Below are positions 43,272 through 51,904 of a DNA stretch of 64,000 nucleotides, one piece after another. The first letter of the stretch is position 1. Each line of letters starts with the position of its first letter. The notes beneath the pieces are model-generated. The model was not told where the DNA came from. It did no database searches and saw only the letters and a program-made list of their open reading frames with translations. The translations under genes and the position numbers were made by a program. The stretch spans positions 38,683 to 102,682 of the forward strand of contig NZ_GL890993.1 in assembly GCF_000212855.1 (NCBI RefSeq). The letters run 5' to 3'. Origin of the DNA: Streptococcus sanguinis SK355 (GTDB lineage Bacteria > Bacillota > Bacilli > Lactobacillales > Streptococcaceae).

Positions 43272-44213
43272 ATGACAGAATTAAATACTGTAAAACCTGA
43301 TGAGTCAGGAAAATTGACTCTTTCAAAGGCTGACCGTCAAAAAGTTTGGTGGCGTTCTACTTTCTTGCAAGGTTCTTGGAACTACGAACGTATGCAAAAC
43401 TTGGGCTGGGCTTATTCACTGATTCCAGCTATTAAGAAACTTTATACTAAAAAAGAAGATCAAGCTGCTGCTCTTGAGCGTCACTTGGAATTCTTCAACA
43501 CTCACCCGTATGTTGCAGCTCCAATCATCGGAGTTACACTTGCGCTTGAAGAAGAAAAAGCAAATGGTGCAGCAATTGACGATGCGGCTATCCAAGGGGT
43601 TAAAATCGGTATGATGGGACCTCTGGCTGGTATCGGAGACCCTGTCTTCTGGTTCACAGTTCGTCCTATCCTTGGTGCACTTGGGGCATCTCTTGCTTTG
43701 ACTGGAAATATCATTGGTCCACTTATCTTCTTCTTAGCTTGGAATGCTATCCGGATGGCTTTCCTCTGGTACACACAAGAATTGGGCTACAAGGCTGGTT
43801 CTGAAATCACTAAGGACATGTCTGGTGGTATCCTTCAAGACATTACCAAAGGTGCTTCAATTCTAGGTATGTTTATCTTGGCTGTTCTGGTTGAGCGCTG
43901 GGTATCTATTAAGTTTGTCTTTAACGTTTCATCTGTTAAGCTAGATGATAAAGCATATATCCATTGGGACAAATTGTCTAGTGGCTATAAGGGTATCCAA
44001 GAAGCCTTTGCTCAAGTAGGTCAAGGACTATCTCAAACCCCTGAAAAAGTTACAACTTTCCAACAAAACTTGGATTCCTTGATTCCTGGTTTGATGGGAC
44101 TGCTTCTAACTTTCGCTTGTATGTGGTTGCTTAAGAAGAAAGTATCCCCTATCACTATCATCATCGCCCTCTTTGTAGTTGGTGTACTAGCTCACGTTGC
44201 TGGTTTGATGTAA
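43272..44213 (+). CDS. manN: Mannose-type PTS EIID component
   Basis: 313 residues; N-terminal cytosolic domain with LQGSWNYERMQNLGWAYSLIP, conserved GVKIGMMGPLAGIGDPVFWFT (about 112-132), and membrane segments in the C-terminal half. In other species this ManMN pair is also the receptor for class IIa bacteriocins. 18 bp after manM, RBS AAAGGAG. Confidence 0.96.
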   Translation: MTELNTVKPDESGKLTLSKADRQKVWWRSTFLQGSWNYERMQNLGWAYSLIPAIKKLYTKKEDQAAALERHLEFFNTHPYVAAPIIGVTLALEEEKANGAAIDDAAIQGVKIGMMGPLAGIGDPVFWFTVRPILGALGASLALTGNIIGPLIFFLAWNAIRMAFLWYTQELGYKAGSEITKDMSGGILQDITKGASILGMFILAVLVERWVSIKFVFNVSSVKLDDKAYIHWDKLSSGYKGIQEAFAQVGQGLSQTPEKVTTFQQNLDSLIPGLMGLLLTFACMWLLKKKVSPITIIIALFVVGVLAHVAGLM

Positions 44214-44215
44214 TC

Positions 44216-44243
44216 AAAAAGAAGGTTTCGGCCTTCTTTTTAT
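44216..44243 (+). terminator. Terminator of manLMN
   Basis: AAAAAGAAGG pairs with CCTTCTTTTT around TTTCGG, directly after the manN stop. Confidence 0.85.
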
Positions 44244-44245
44244 TG

Positions 44246-44254
44246 TGGTATAAT
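44246..44254 (+). promoter_or_regulatory. Extended -10 promoter of manO
   Basis: TGGTATAAT, 28 bp before the ATG of the DUF956 gene; no -35 seen. It separates this gene from manLMN. Confidence 0.55.
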
Positions 44255-44282
44255 AGCTATATTATCTAAAAGGGAGTACTCT

Positions 44283-44645
44283 ATGGCACAGTCACAAAAC
44301 AAAACAGTTGAGTTTAATACCACTGGCGTATCCTATCTTGGATTAGGCGGAAAGGTTGGGAAATTTTTAATCGGCGAGACAGCTCTGGAGTTTTACGCTG
44401 ATGCCAATGTAGAAGACTATATCCAGCTGCCTTGGACTAGCATCACTGCTATCGGTGCCAATGTTTCTGGCAAGAAAGTCAGCCGCCACTTTGAAATCTG
44501 GACTGACAAAGGGAAGTTTCTCTTTGCCTCCAAAGACTCTGGTAAGATTCTCAAAATTGCGCGGGAGCATATCGGCAATGACAAAGTAGTTAGATTGCCG
44601 ACTCTGTTACAAAAAATTGCTGGAACCTTTAAGAAGAAAAAATAA
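44283..44645 (+). CDS. manO: ManO-like protein (DUF956)
   Basis: 120 residues, DUF956 family: NTTGVSYLGLGGKVGKFLIGETALEFY near the N-terminus and GRHFEIWTDKGKFLFASKD-like beta-rich middle, ending in a Lys tail. ManO genes lie next to mannose PTS operons in Lactobacillales and are thought to affect expression of the PTS; the mechanism is not settled. Here it has its own promoter and a strong terminator. RBS AGGGAG. Confidence 0.88.
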   Translation: MAQSQNKTVEFNTTGVSYLGLGGKVGKFLIGETALEFYADANVEDYIQLPWTSITAIGANVSGKKVSRHFEIWTDKGKFLFASKDSGKILKIAREHIGNDKVVRLPTLLQKIAGTFKKKK

Positions 44646-44673
44646 GGTTGAAAAAGTTTCAACCTTATTTTTT
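44638..44673 (+). terminator. Terminator of manO
   Basis: AATAAGGTTGAAA pairs exactly with TTTCAACCTTATT (AAG loop), followed by TTTTT. The following 44674-44829 shows no gene. Confidence 0.85.
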
Positions 44674-44829
44674 ATATTTTCGACTAAGACAAAGACTGCT
44701 TGTATCAACAAAATGGAGCTAGCACAAAAATTGGAAAGTGAAACAATCTGAGAATGCACTATTTCAGCCCCTTGAAATGATAGGGTGGGGTAAGCTAACA
44801 TTATCAATGCAAGACCGCATCATTAGATT

Positions 44830-45462
44830 TTAAAAAGTATAAACATCAGCTAAATTTTTCTCGAAAGTCCATGTCTTGACACCTTCAACATCACGGACAT
44901 CTAGTTGTTTAAATCCGTTCTTTTTGTAAAAATGACAGTTGCTTTCTGTATGAGTAATCAAAGTAAGCCGCTGACATTTCTCTTCTTTGGCAAGTAGCTC
45001 AAGTCCCTTTGAGATAAAAAGACCGCCAACTCCCTGTCCTTGATAATCAGGAAGCACACCCAGTAGTTCAAGATAAAGAGTTGAAACACCCCTTTTCTTA
45101 GCTTCTTTACTGCCCTCCCCAAAGACTTTTTGAAAGGCTAAAAGCTGGGGAATATATTGCCACATCCTCCATGCTCCTGCCCGCAAAAAGGAAAGTATAC
45201 CGACAGGATGGCTACCGAGCTTATGAATAGTAGCGACCGCCATAAGACGTCCGTCCACTTCAGCAAGTAGGCAAATATGATGACGCATCGCCGCCTTAAC
45301 CATAACTGCATGCAATCTATTTAGAAAATCAATATAAGACTGGCTGCTGCCAAAGAGAGGACGGAATTTTTCTCTGTAGACCTCATGCTCAGCAAAAGCA
45401 GCAGTTAAAACCGAGACCGCAGCAGCAAGATCCCTTTCATCTGCTCTTCTAAAACGAATCAT
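44830..45462 (-). CDS. GNAT-family acetyltransferase
   Basis: 210 residues. The acetyl-CoA motif VLPDYQGQGVGGLFISKGLELL and the C-terminal NCHFYKKNGFKQLDV are clear. N-terminal half is less typical. It is followed (upstream in transcript) by a quinone reductase and a TetR regulator 13 bp away, probably in the same operon. The substrate is unknown; streptothricin or other antibiotic acetylation cannot be claimed. Confidence 0.82.
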   Translation of the reverse strand: MIRFRRADERDLAAAVSVLTAAFAEHEVYREKFRPLFGSSQSYIDFLNRLHAVMVKAAMRHHICLLAEVDGRLMAVATIHKLGSHPVGILSFLRAGAWRMWQYIPQLLAFQKVFGEGSKEAKKRGVSTLYLELLGVLPDYQGQGVGGLFISKGLELLAKEEKCQRLTLITHTESNCHFYKKNGFKQLDVRDVEGVKTWTFEKNLADVYTF

Positions 45463-45475
45463 GATAACTACCTCT

Positions 45476-46054
45476 TCAAATCTTTTCTGCTAGTTTTTCT
45501 AAAAAAGCCTGCCGTTTTTCAGCTGTAGACTGAGAAATATTCCCGAAATTTAACCAACGGCGCTGTCTAGCTCCGATAGACTTAAAGGTATGGCCCAACA
45601 TAGCTTTCTTGACGACGTCACCACAGAAATACTTAAGATAGAAGGTCGGTGCTGCAGAGGTAGTAATAGCCAATACCTCTTTAATATTGGTCAGACGACC
45701 AACTAACTGGCGAGTCTTCGTCTCCTCGTAAATCTTATTTTTCAAAAAGACCTTATCTTCAAAGCCTTTGACAATAGCTGGCATATCTGCCCACCAGATA
45801 GGAAAAATTATGATAAGGCGGTCACAGGATGCAAGAGCTTCCTGATATTTTAAAACCAGCGGGTCTAGTGCCTGCCCTTTATTAAAAAGCGCTAGCTCTT
45901 CCTTGGTATAGACAGGATTAAAACCATCCTCATAAAGATCAATCAGCTCATAGGTCTGACCTTTCTTCTCCAACAAGTCCTGAACCTGCTCTAAAATAGC
46001 ATGGTTAAAGCTTTTATCATAGGGATGTGCATAAACAATGAGATTTTTAATCAT
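45476..46054 (-). CDS. Flavodoxin-fold NAD(P)H oxidoreductase (KefF/MdaB-like)
   Basis: 192 residues. N-terminal NLIVYAHPYDKSFNHAIL and IFPIWWADMPAIVKGFEDKVFL are typical of the NQO/KefF quinone reductase group, with FMN-binding loops. It reduces quinones or other electrophiles using NAD(P)H in a two-electron step. It overlaps the TetR gene by 8 bp, so expression probably depends on TetR and its inducer. Confidence 0.85.
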   Translation of the reverse strand: MIKNLIVYAHPYDKSFNHAILEQVQDLLEKKGQTYELIDLYEDGFNPVYTKEELALFNKGQALDPLVLKYQEALASCDRLIIIFPIWWADMPAIVKGFEDKVFLKNKIYEETKTRQLVGRLTNIKEVLAITTSAAPTFYLKYFCGDVVKKAMLGHTFKSIGARQRRWLNFGNISQSTAEKRQAFLEKLAEKI

Positions 46055-46604
46055 GTTTGTAACCTCCTAGTAAATCATTGAACATTGAGCGATAGATTTC
46101 CTCATCAAAAGGCTCCAAGCCTTTAGCAATAAAATGGCCATAGCCTGTGATGAAGGTATCCAGCTTGAGCAAGAGAATCTTTTTCTCTTTCTGACTCTCA
46201 ATAGGCAGCCTATCCAGATAAGCCACCGTCTTATTCCCGATTTCCAGAAGCTCACCTTTCCGGTAAGCCTCTGTCGCCACAGGGCTGAAAAAGAGAAAAT
46301 CCATCATCTGACTGTTAGTCTTATATTCCGATAAAAGAAAGAGTCCTATCTGCCAAATGCAATCCAAAGGAGCAGAGACTCCATCTAGATACTGCTCCTC
46401 TAAACGCTTAAGCTGCTTCTGGTTTTCCAAAAGACAGACCTGATAATAAAGATCCTCCTTATTCTCAAAAGCCTTGTAAAAAGCACCAGTCGTAACCCCC
46501 AGCAGAGATGCCAGTTTCCTCAGGGGGATATTCTGATAGCCATATTCTCTGATAAGCTGGCTTGCCTTCTCAATCATACGGTCGCGCGTTGTTTGTTTTA
46601 CCAT
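46047..46604 (-). CDS. TetR-family transcriptional regulator
   Basis: 185 residues from the ATG at 46604, chosen for AAAGGAG before it. N-terminal HTH: QLIREYGYQNIPLRKLASLLGVTTGAFYKAFENKEDLYY (about 10-50), then an all-helical ligand domain. Two palindromes upstream are probably its operators. It leads an operon with the quinone reductase and the GNAT gene; the ligand is likely a toxic compound handled by these. Confidence 0.88.
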   Translation of the reverse strand: MVKQTTRDRMIEKASQLIREYGYQNIPLRKLASLLGVTTGAFYKAFENKEDLYYQVCLLENQKQLKRLEEQYLDGVSAPLDCIWQIGLFLLSEYKTNSQMMDFLFFSPVATEAYRKGELLEIGNKTVAYLDRLPIESQKEKKILLLKLDTFITGYGHFIAKGLEPFDEEIYRSMFNDLLGGYKHD

Positions 46605-46616
46605 AAGAACTCCTTT

Positions 46617-46669
46617 AGGTAACAACGTTACCTTTATTTAAAGATAACATAGTTATCTTTTTCTGTCAA
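46617..46669 (-). promoter_or_regulatory. TetR-operon promoter with two operator palindromes
   Basis: Minus strand: TTGACA (46664-46669), 17-bp spacer, TATCTT (46641-46646). The palindrome AAAGATAAC-ATA-GTTATCTTT (46640-46660) lies inside the promoter, and AGGTAAC-AAC-GTTACCT (46617-46633) lies 25 bp away centre to centre, next to the start codon. Two operators on one face of the helix suit a pair of TetR dimers. Confidence 0.75.
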
Positions 46670-46688
46670 GATTTTTCCTATCCTGGGA

Positions 46689-46717
46689 TTTACATTTTCC
46701 GGAAAATCCTGTATAAT
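46689..46717 (+). promoter_or_regulatory. Promoter of serS
   Basis: TTTACA (46689-46694), 17-bp spacer, TATAAT (46712-46717). It fires into a leader of about 190 bases. The back-to-back TetR promoter begins 20 bp to the left. Confidence 0.8.
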
Positions 46718-46723
46718 AGTCGA

Positions 46724-46911
46724 AACGGATAAGTACTATTGGGCACTTTTCAGAAAGTCTGCGGTGGCTGTGAGCAGATAAGAAGAAAATAGGAAATTCT
46801 ACCGTTAGTTTAAAAATGAATAATTAAGCAAGTGCACTTTAGTGAAGTTGGATGGAACCGCGGCTCTGCCGCTCCAACAGTTTCATAAAGTGTTTTTTAT
46901 TTTTGGAGGTA
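46724..46911 (+). promoter_or_regulatory. T-box riboswitch upstream of serS
   Basis: T-box sequence TGGAACCGCGG at 46853-46863. It can form a strong terminator in which CACTTTAGTGAAGTTGGA pairs with TCCAACAGTTTCATAAAGTG, ending in TTTTTTATTTTT (46890-46903). Uncharged tRNA-Ser would stabilise the antiterminator. The serine specifier codon was not fixed with confidence. Confidence 0.85.
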
Positions 46912-46914
46912 CCT

Positions 46915-48192
46915 ATGTTAGATTTAAAACGCATCCGTACGGACTTTGATTCAGTCGCTGAAAAATTGGCCAACCGTGGAGTCGATGCAGCTACACTCAA
47001 TCAAATGAAATCTATTGATGAAGAGCGACGAGATTTATTGGTCAAGGTTGAGGCACTAAAGGCAGAGCGCAATACTGTTTCTGCTGAAATTGCCCAAGCT
47101 AAACGCAATAAAGAAAATGCAGATGACAAGATTGCTGCCATGCAAAAACTTTCTGCTGAAGTCAAGAACTTAGACGCAACCTTGGCTGAGCTAGACGCTA
47201 AGTTGACTGAATTCACTACCACTCTGCCTAATATCCCGCACGAAAGTGTTCCTGTCGGAGCAGACGAGGACGAAAATGTCGAAGTTCGTCGCTGGGGGAC
47301 ACCGCGCGAATTTGACTTTGAAGCTAAGGCTCACTGGGATTTAGGTGAAGACTTGGACATCTTGGACTGGGAGCGTGGAGCAAAAGTTACTGGTGCTCGC
47401 TTCCTCTTCTATAAGGGCTTGGGAGCAAGACTTGAGCGTGCTATCTACAATTTTATGCTGGACGAACATGGCAAAGAAGGCTATACAGAAGTCATCACTC
47501 CCTATATGGTCAACCATGATTCTATGTTTGGGACTGGGCAATATCCTAAGTTCAAAGAAGATACGTTTGAGCTAAGCGATACCAACTTCGTTCTGATTCC
47601 AACTGCTGAAGTTCCGCTGACCAACTACTATCGAGACGAAATTCTAGACGGCAAAGAATTGCCAATCTACTTCACAGCTATGAGTCCGTCATTTCGCTCT
47701 GAAGCTGGCTCTGCTGGTCGTGACACGCGCGGTCTCATCCGTCTGCACCAATTCCACAAGGTTGAAATGGTGAAATTTGCCAAGCCAGAAGAATCTTATC
47801 AAGAGCTGGAAAAGATGACTGCCAACGCTGAAAACATCCTGCAAAAGCTGAATTTACCTTACCGCGTTGTAGCACTCTGTACCGGAGATATGGGCTTCTC
47901 GGCTGCTAAGACCTACGACTTGGAAGTTTGGATTCCTGCTCAGAACACCTACCGTGAAATCTCTAGTTGCTCAAACACAGAAGATTTCCAAGCTCGTCGA
48001 GCTCAAATCCGCTACCGTGACGAAGCAGATGGCAAGGTCAAACTCCTTCATACTCTCAACGGTTCTGGACTGGCTGTCGGACGCACAGTAGCAGCTATCT
48101 TAGAAAATTACCAAAACGAAGATGGCTCTGTGACTATCCCAGAGGTTCTGCGTCCGTACATGGGTGGCTTAGAAGTCATCACGCCAAAATAA
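46915..48192 (+). CDS. serS: Seryl-tRNA synthetase
   Basis: 425 residues from the ATG at 46915, family start [12 protein letters not shown] with GGAGG upstream; an in-frame upstream ATG lies in the T-box. The N-terminal coiled-coil arm (about 30-100) contacts the long variable arm of tRNA-Ser; class II motif 2 is [17 protein letters not shown] and motif 3 [18 protein letters not shown]. It charges tRNA-Ser and, indirectly, serves selenocysteine in other species. Confidence 0.97.
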   Translation: MLDLKRIRTDFDSVAEKLANRGVDAATLNQMKSIDEERRDLLVKVEALKAERNTVSAEIAQAKRNKENADDKIAAMQKLSAEVKNLDATLAELDAKLTEFTTTLPNIPHESVPVGADEDENVEVRRWGTPREFDFEAKAHWDLGEDLDILDWERGAKVTGARFLFYKGLGARLERAIYNFMLDEHGKEGYTEVITPYMVNHDSMFGTGQYPKFKEDTFELSDTNFVLIPTAEVPLTNYYRDEILDGKELPIYFTAMSPSFRSEAGSAGRDTRGLIRLHQFHKVEMVKFAKPEESYQELEKMTANAENILQKLNLPYRVVALCTGDMGFSAAKTYDLEVWIPAQNTYREISSCSNTEDFQARRAQIRYRDEADGKVKLLHTLNGSGLAVGRTVAAILENYQNEDGSVTIPEVLRPYMGGLEVITPK

Positions 48193-48263
48193 AAATCAGA
48201 TTATTCTGATACTTTGCCTGTATCATTAGGTCTAAGTTCAGACTTATTTTGCTAAAATTAAAA

Positions 48264-48325
48264 AAATCCGAGATCAACTCAGAGAGAATCAAAAACAGAT
48301 TTTCAAAGAGTATCATCTCGGATTT
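48264..48325. terminator. Shared terminator between serS and the TDT-family gene
   Basis: AATCCGAGAT (48265-48274) pairs with ATCTCGGATT (48315-48324); long loop. T runs on both strands. It includes the end of the minus-strand gene. Confidence 0.6.
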
Positions 48326-49230
48326 TTTGTTATCTTTCTGGCTCGCAATGAGACTGCATAGTAAAAACAAACATAGAGGACGATTACGAAAGCTAGCAGA
48401 GCTTCTGCGTGGCTTAGCCAAACAAGCCAGGTCCAACCTAGATAATCAAGTCCCAGTTTCAGGGCAAAAGCTGTATTGACAAGAGGAAAGGTCAAAGCTG
48501 ACCAGCTAAGCTGAGGCCCCAGTCGGAAAATGCGAGGTAAAAGCCATAGGACCAAGAGATAAAAGCCCTGCGATAAGAGGAGAAGCAAGGCAACAAACCA
48601 ACCTTCTGCATCAGAACCAGCCAAACGGATATAGCTTCCCAGCAGGAGCGAGAAAGGCGCACAGTAAATGCCCCACTGCGGCTTTAAAGCATCAGGCAGT
48701 CTTTGTGACCGCCTAACCTTGTAAAACAAGGGATAGAGAATCAAACTCAGTAGCAGAGCAAAAAACCAAGCCAAATAGCCCAAAAACGGCTGATGAACGA
48801 CACCCTGAGTCAAGCTTGCCATGGCTAATCCAACATATAGGACCGTCCAGCTCGGGGTCAAAGATAACCTCTCAGCCTTAAGCACATACTTCCAAGTAAA
48901 GATAGCTATTAGAACAATATGCAGCAGCAAGGCAAAGTACCAAAGCAGCTGACCCATCCAAAGTAAACCAAGCTTGCTTAGGTAAGAAGCTAAAAGCATA
49001 CTAGCCATAGGATAAGTCGCAAAGCTCGATAAGAAAGGGGCCTTTTGCAAATCTTGCCGATAGTCCGAAAATGACAGCACTAAAGCCAGTGTCAGATAAA
49101 GCCAAAGTATCAAAGCCAGACCATTCAAGAAGTGGAAAAAGATAGAGTGGTAGTTCAGTAAAAGATTACCTAAACCAAATAGGCCTAGAATCAACCCAGA
49201 TAAGAGGATGGGCGGTCGTTTGCTGTTCAC
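48313..49230 (-). CDS. TDT/TehA-family (SLAC1-like) membrane transporter
   Basis: 305 residues, about ten membrane segments. Stretches such as YCAPFSLLLGSYI and SALTFPLVNTAFAL resemble the tellurite-resistance/dicarboxylate transporter (TDT) family, sometimes mislabelled exfoliative toxin. It moves small anions or organic acids; the substrate is not known. It stands alone, with no closely related gene beside it. Confidence 0.8.
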   Translation of the reverse strand: MNSKRPPILLSGLILGLFGLGNLLLNYHSIFFHFLNGLALILWLYLTLALVLSFSDYRQDLQKAPFLSSFATYPMASMLLASYLSKLGLLWMGQLLWYFALLLHIVLIAIFTWKYVLKAERLSLTPSWTVLYVGLAMASLTQGVVHQPFLGYLAWFFALLLSLILYPLFYKVRRSQRLPDALKPQWGIYCAPFSLLLGSYIRLAGSDAEGWFVALLLLLSQGFYLLVLWLLPRIFRLGPQLSWSALTFPLVNTAFALKLGLDYLGWTWLVWLSHAEALLAFVIVLYVCFYYAVSLRARKITKNPR

Positions 49231-49302
49231 GAAGCAACTCCTTTATAGTAATGTCTTGAAGTCCCTTTTCAATGACAATCAAATGTTTGTTTGCCATCAT
49301 TT

Positions 49303-50367
49303 CTATGAAACTTCTAAAATATGCCGCAGCTGGACTGCACTCGGTGAGACAATGGGAAGAAAAGCTCCTTCGTTCCAACGGCGGATAAAGCCAGAAGTCG
49401 AATTACTCAAATACCCTCTGCCTCCACTAGCCTGCAGCTCCAAGAGCAGACTTTGGGCTACCACATCAACTATATCAATTCGCAGCTGGAAGAGCTCCTT
49501 AGGACGCTCAACAAAATAACCAGGCCGGAGAAGACCTCTATAGAGCTGATCCTGGATCGCAGTCAGAGCAGCCACTTGCTCCTCCCACTCCTCTCTCAAA
49601 ATAGAGCGGACTGACAGATTAGCTTCGACCTCCGCCAGCGATTTCTCTGCTAGGCCAAGAGCCAGACCAAACTGATAACCGAGAAAAGCTGGGCGATTTT
49701 CTGCCAAAAATTCCAGGGCATCTTGTGCAAGAATCCATTCCTCTTGCAAAGGCACATGGTTAAAGGTCAGGGCAGCTGTATTTCCTCCTTGTAGAGATAC
49801 AAACTCTAAATCCGCTGAACGGGAAAAATTCTCTGCGTCAGATGGCACAGCCAGAACCAGCGGCTGGTGGCTCCCGTCTTCGAAACCAGCAACAAATATG
49901 CTGAGGAAGCGATCCGCGCGAGCATTGGTTACCCAAGGCAGACGCCCCTTGAGATAAAGATTCCCGTCTTCTTCTACAATAGAGACATTTAACTCCTCTA
50001 GGTCCGACAGGAATTTGACAGCATTGGACAGGGCTGTCGCACCTGCATATTCTCCTGACAGAAGCCCTTCCAAATAATGGTCTCTAAAGTAGGGATTAGC
50101 AGACTTTAAGACGTTATCAATAAAGGTTCTTTGCCCCCAAGAGATAAAGGAAGCGGTCAAGGAATGGTGAGCCAGCTCCTTGAGCACTTCAATCACATCC
50201 GTATCATTGCCACCTCGGCCTCCTAGCTCTTCTGGAACTCCAACCCGAAAGGCTCCTTCAGTAGCGATACGCTCAATCAATTGATTGCCTGCTGCACAGG
50301 ATTCTTTGTCAATTTGGTCAGCGTGGTCATCCAACCAGTTGATAAACTCTTCTGAAAAAAATGTCAT
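49303..50367 (-). CDS. Acyl-CoA dehydrogenase-like flavoprotein
   Basis: 354 residues from the ATG at 50367, after GGAGG; an earlier in-frame ATG (50382) is less likely. N-terminal helical domain with FRVGVPEELGGRGGNDTDV, a middle beta domain (KGRLPWVTNARADRFL, FEDGSHQPLVLAVP), and a C-terminal helical bundle with RDQLYRGLLR-type and GGRGYLSNS regions. It follows the acyl-CoA dehydrogenase/DszC-like monooxygenase fold. Streptococci do not use beta-oxidation, so a role as FMN/FAD-dependent monooxygenase or redox partner of the AhpD-like protein (18 bp upstream) is more plausible. I did not locate a catalytic Glu. Confidence 0.78.
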   Translation of the reverse strand: MTFFSEEFINWLDDHADQIDKESCAAGNQLIERIATEGAFRVGVPEELGGRGGNDTDVIEVLKELAHHSLTASFISWGQRTFIDNVLKSANPYFRDHYLEGLLSGEYAGATALSNAVKFLSDLEELNVSIVEEDGNLYLKGRLPWVTNARADRFLSIFVAGFEDGSHQPLVLAVPSDAENFSRSADLEFVSLQGGNTAALTFNHVPLQEEWILAQDALEFLAENRPAFLGYQFGLALGLAEKSLAEVEANLSVRSILREEWEEQVAALTAIQDQLYRGLLRPGYFVERPKELFQLRIDIVDVVAQSLLLELQASGGRGYLSNSTSGFIRRWNEGAFLPIVSPSAVQLRHILEVS

Positions 50368-50385
50368 TTGCCACCTCCTCAAAGA

Positions 50386-50934
50386 CTAGGCATAAGGCTG
50401 CAATTCCGGATTAATTGGCGTGTTGGCCAGATTATTGGCATAATTGCAAAGGGTCGCAAGGCTGACACCCAGAACTACATCCAGAGCATTCTCATGCGTA
50501 TAGCCTGCTTCTAGGAAGTCTGCTAACGCCTCATCTCCGACCCGTCCCTTAGTATTAATGACAGCAATGGTAAATTTAGCAAGCGTATCTAGCTTCGGAT
50601 CTGTATCAATCGGAGTACGATTGCGCAGAGCCTCCAAAAGATCATCATTCATTTGAATCTGCTTGATTGAAAAAGCTGTATGACCCGCTACACAGAAAGC
50701 ACAACCGTTGGTAACTGCAGCCGTTATCTGCACTACTTCACGCTCAGTCGGTGTCAGGCTGTTACGGCGATTGATGGCTCCAACCGTCCGATATGTTTCC
50801 AAAGCCGTTGGCGCATTGGCTAAAAGACCGATAAGATTGGGAATGTAGCCACCGTTATCTTTTTGAACAGTTTCCAAGACTTCTTTTACCTCGGCTGGTG
50901 CGGACTCAATTGTGTGGATAGTAAATTCTGACAT
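50386..50934 (-). CDS. AhpD-like (carboxymuconolactone decarboxylase family) protein
   Basis: 182 residues from the ATG at 50934 (family start MSEFTIHTIESAP). The CMD/AhpD redox motif GCAFCVAGHT (about 78-88) has the CxxC pair and the histidine. Such proteins act as peroxidase/disulfide partners or in related redox roles. It is 18 bp upstream of the flavoprotein gene and forms a two-gene operon with it. An inverted repeat ATAGGAC/GTCCTAT lies in its upstream region. Confidence 0.85.
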   Translation of the reverse strand: MSEFTIHTIESAPAEVKEVLETVQKDNGGYIPNLIGLLANAPTALETYRTVGAINRRNSLTPTEREVVQITAAVTNGCAFCVAGHTAFSIKQIQMNDDLLEALRNRTPIDTDPKLDTLAKFTIAVINTKGRVGDEALADFLEAGYTHENALDVVLGVSLATLCNYANNLANTPINPELQPYA

Positions 50935-50972
50935 ATGAAACCTCATTTCTTTTAATTAGAAACTATCTTAAC

Positions 50973-51017
50973 ATAGGACCAATAGCTTGTATAATATATA
51001 TTTTATATAAGTCCTAT
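50973..51017. repeat. Inverted repeat flanking an AT-rich block upstream of the AhpD-like gene
   Basis: ATAGGAC (50973-50979) and GTCCTAT (51011-51017) flank 31 bp of almost pure A/T. It may be an operator or a curved promoter region for the AhpD/flavoprotein operon. No regulator gene is adjacent. Confidence 0.45.
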
Positions 51018-51105
51018 AAAGAGAATATAATGCGATTTTTCAAACTAAAATATATTTCCCTCGTAAGGTGGCTCCACATCAATTCCAAACAAGAATCCGA
51101 AACGA

Positions 51106-51127
51106 GAAAAAGAAGCCTTTTGGCTTC
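51106..51127 (-). terminator. Terminator of the fab-acc operon
   Basis: GAAGCC-AAAA-GGCTTC followed by TTTTTC on the minus strand, just after accA. Confidence 0.85.
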
Positions 51128-51133
51128 GATTTT

Positions 51134-51904
51134 TTAATATTTCCTGAATCTCTGGTAGCGATTTTCCAGTAATTGCTCCAAGGGGAGCTGAGACAAACTA
51201 TTCAACTCAGTTGCGATTTCTTCTTTCACTGCAGCCAGTAATTCATGGTTGTTAAAGCCTCTTTCAGGAATGACCTTATCTACCACTTCCATCTGCAAGA
51301 GCTCGTGTGAAGTAATTTTCATCAGCTCTGCCGCTTCCATAGCTCGGCTGCCGTCTTTCCAGAGGATAGAAGCAAAGCCTTCTGGACTAAGAACTGCATA
51401 CATAGAGTTTTCCAGCATCCAGACCTTGTCTGCTACAGCCAAAGCCAAGGCTCCGCCTGAGCCACCTTCACCAATGATGATGGCAATAATCGGTACTTTG
51501 AGATTGCTCATTTCCATCAAATTGCGGGCAATAGCTTCCCCTTGACCACGCTCCTCAGCACCGACACCAGGATAGGCACCTGCCGTATTGATAAAGGTTA
51601 CCACAGGACGGCCAAATTTTTCCGCCTGTTTCATGAGGCGCAGGGCCTTACGGTAGCCTTCCGGATGCGGCTGTCCAAAGTTTCGTCGCAGATTGTCCTG
51701 CAAATTGCGACCCTTTTGAATACCGACCACTGTTACAGGCTGACCGTTTAGCGTCCCGATACCTCCAATCACCGCACCGTCATCTCGAAAAGAGCGATCC
51801 CCATGCAACTCAACAAAGTTATCAAAAATTCCTTGTGCAAAATCCAGCGCAGTCAAACGAGCCTGATCACGCGCTTCTTTAATAATCCGAGTGATTTTTG
51901 TCAT
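51134..51904 (-). CDS. accA: Acetyl-CoA carboxylase carboxyltransferase alpha subunit
   Basis: 256 residues. Crotonase-fold carboxyltransferase domain with [71 protein letters not shown]. With AccD it transfers carboxyl from biotin to acetyl-CoA to make malonyl-CoA. It overlaps accD by 4 bp and is the last gene of the cluster. Confidence 0.97.
   Translation of the reverse strand: MTKITRIIKEARDQARLTALDFAQGIFDNFVELHGDRSFRDDGAVIGGIGTLNGQPVTVVGIQKGRNLQDNLRRNFGQPHPEGYRKALRLMKQAEKFGRPVVTFINTAGAYPGVGAEERGQGEAIARNLMEMSNLKVPIIAIIIGEGGSGGALALAVADKVWMLENSMYAVLSPEGFASILWKDGSRAMEAAELMKITSHELLQMEVVDKVIPERGFNNHELLAAVKEEIATELNSLSQLPLEQLLENRYQRFRKY

Noticed and set aside
44674..44829. Possible small gene after manO
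   Set aside because: No ORF with RBS and start longer than about 20 codons was convincing.
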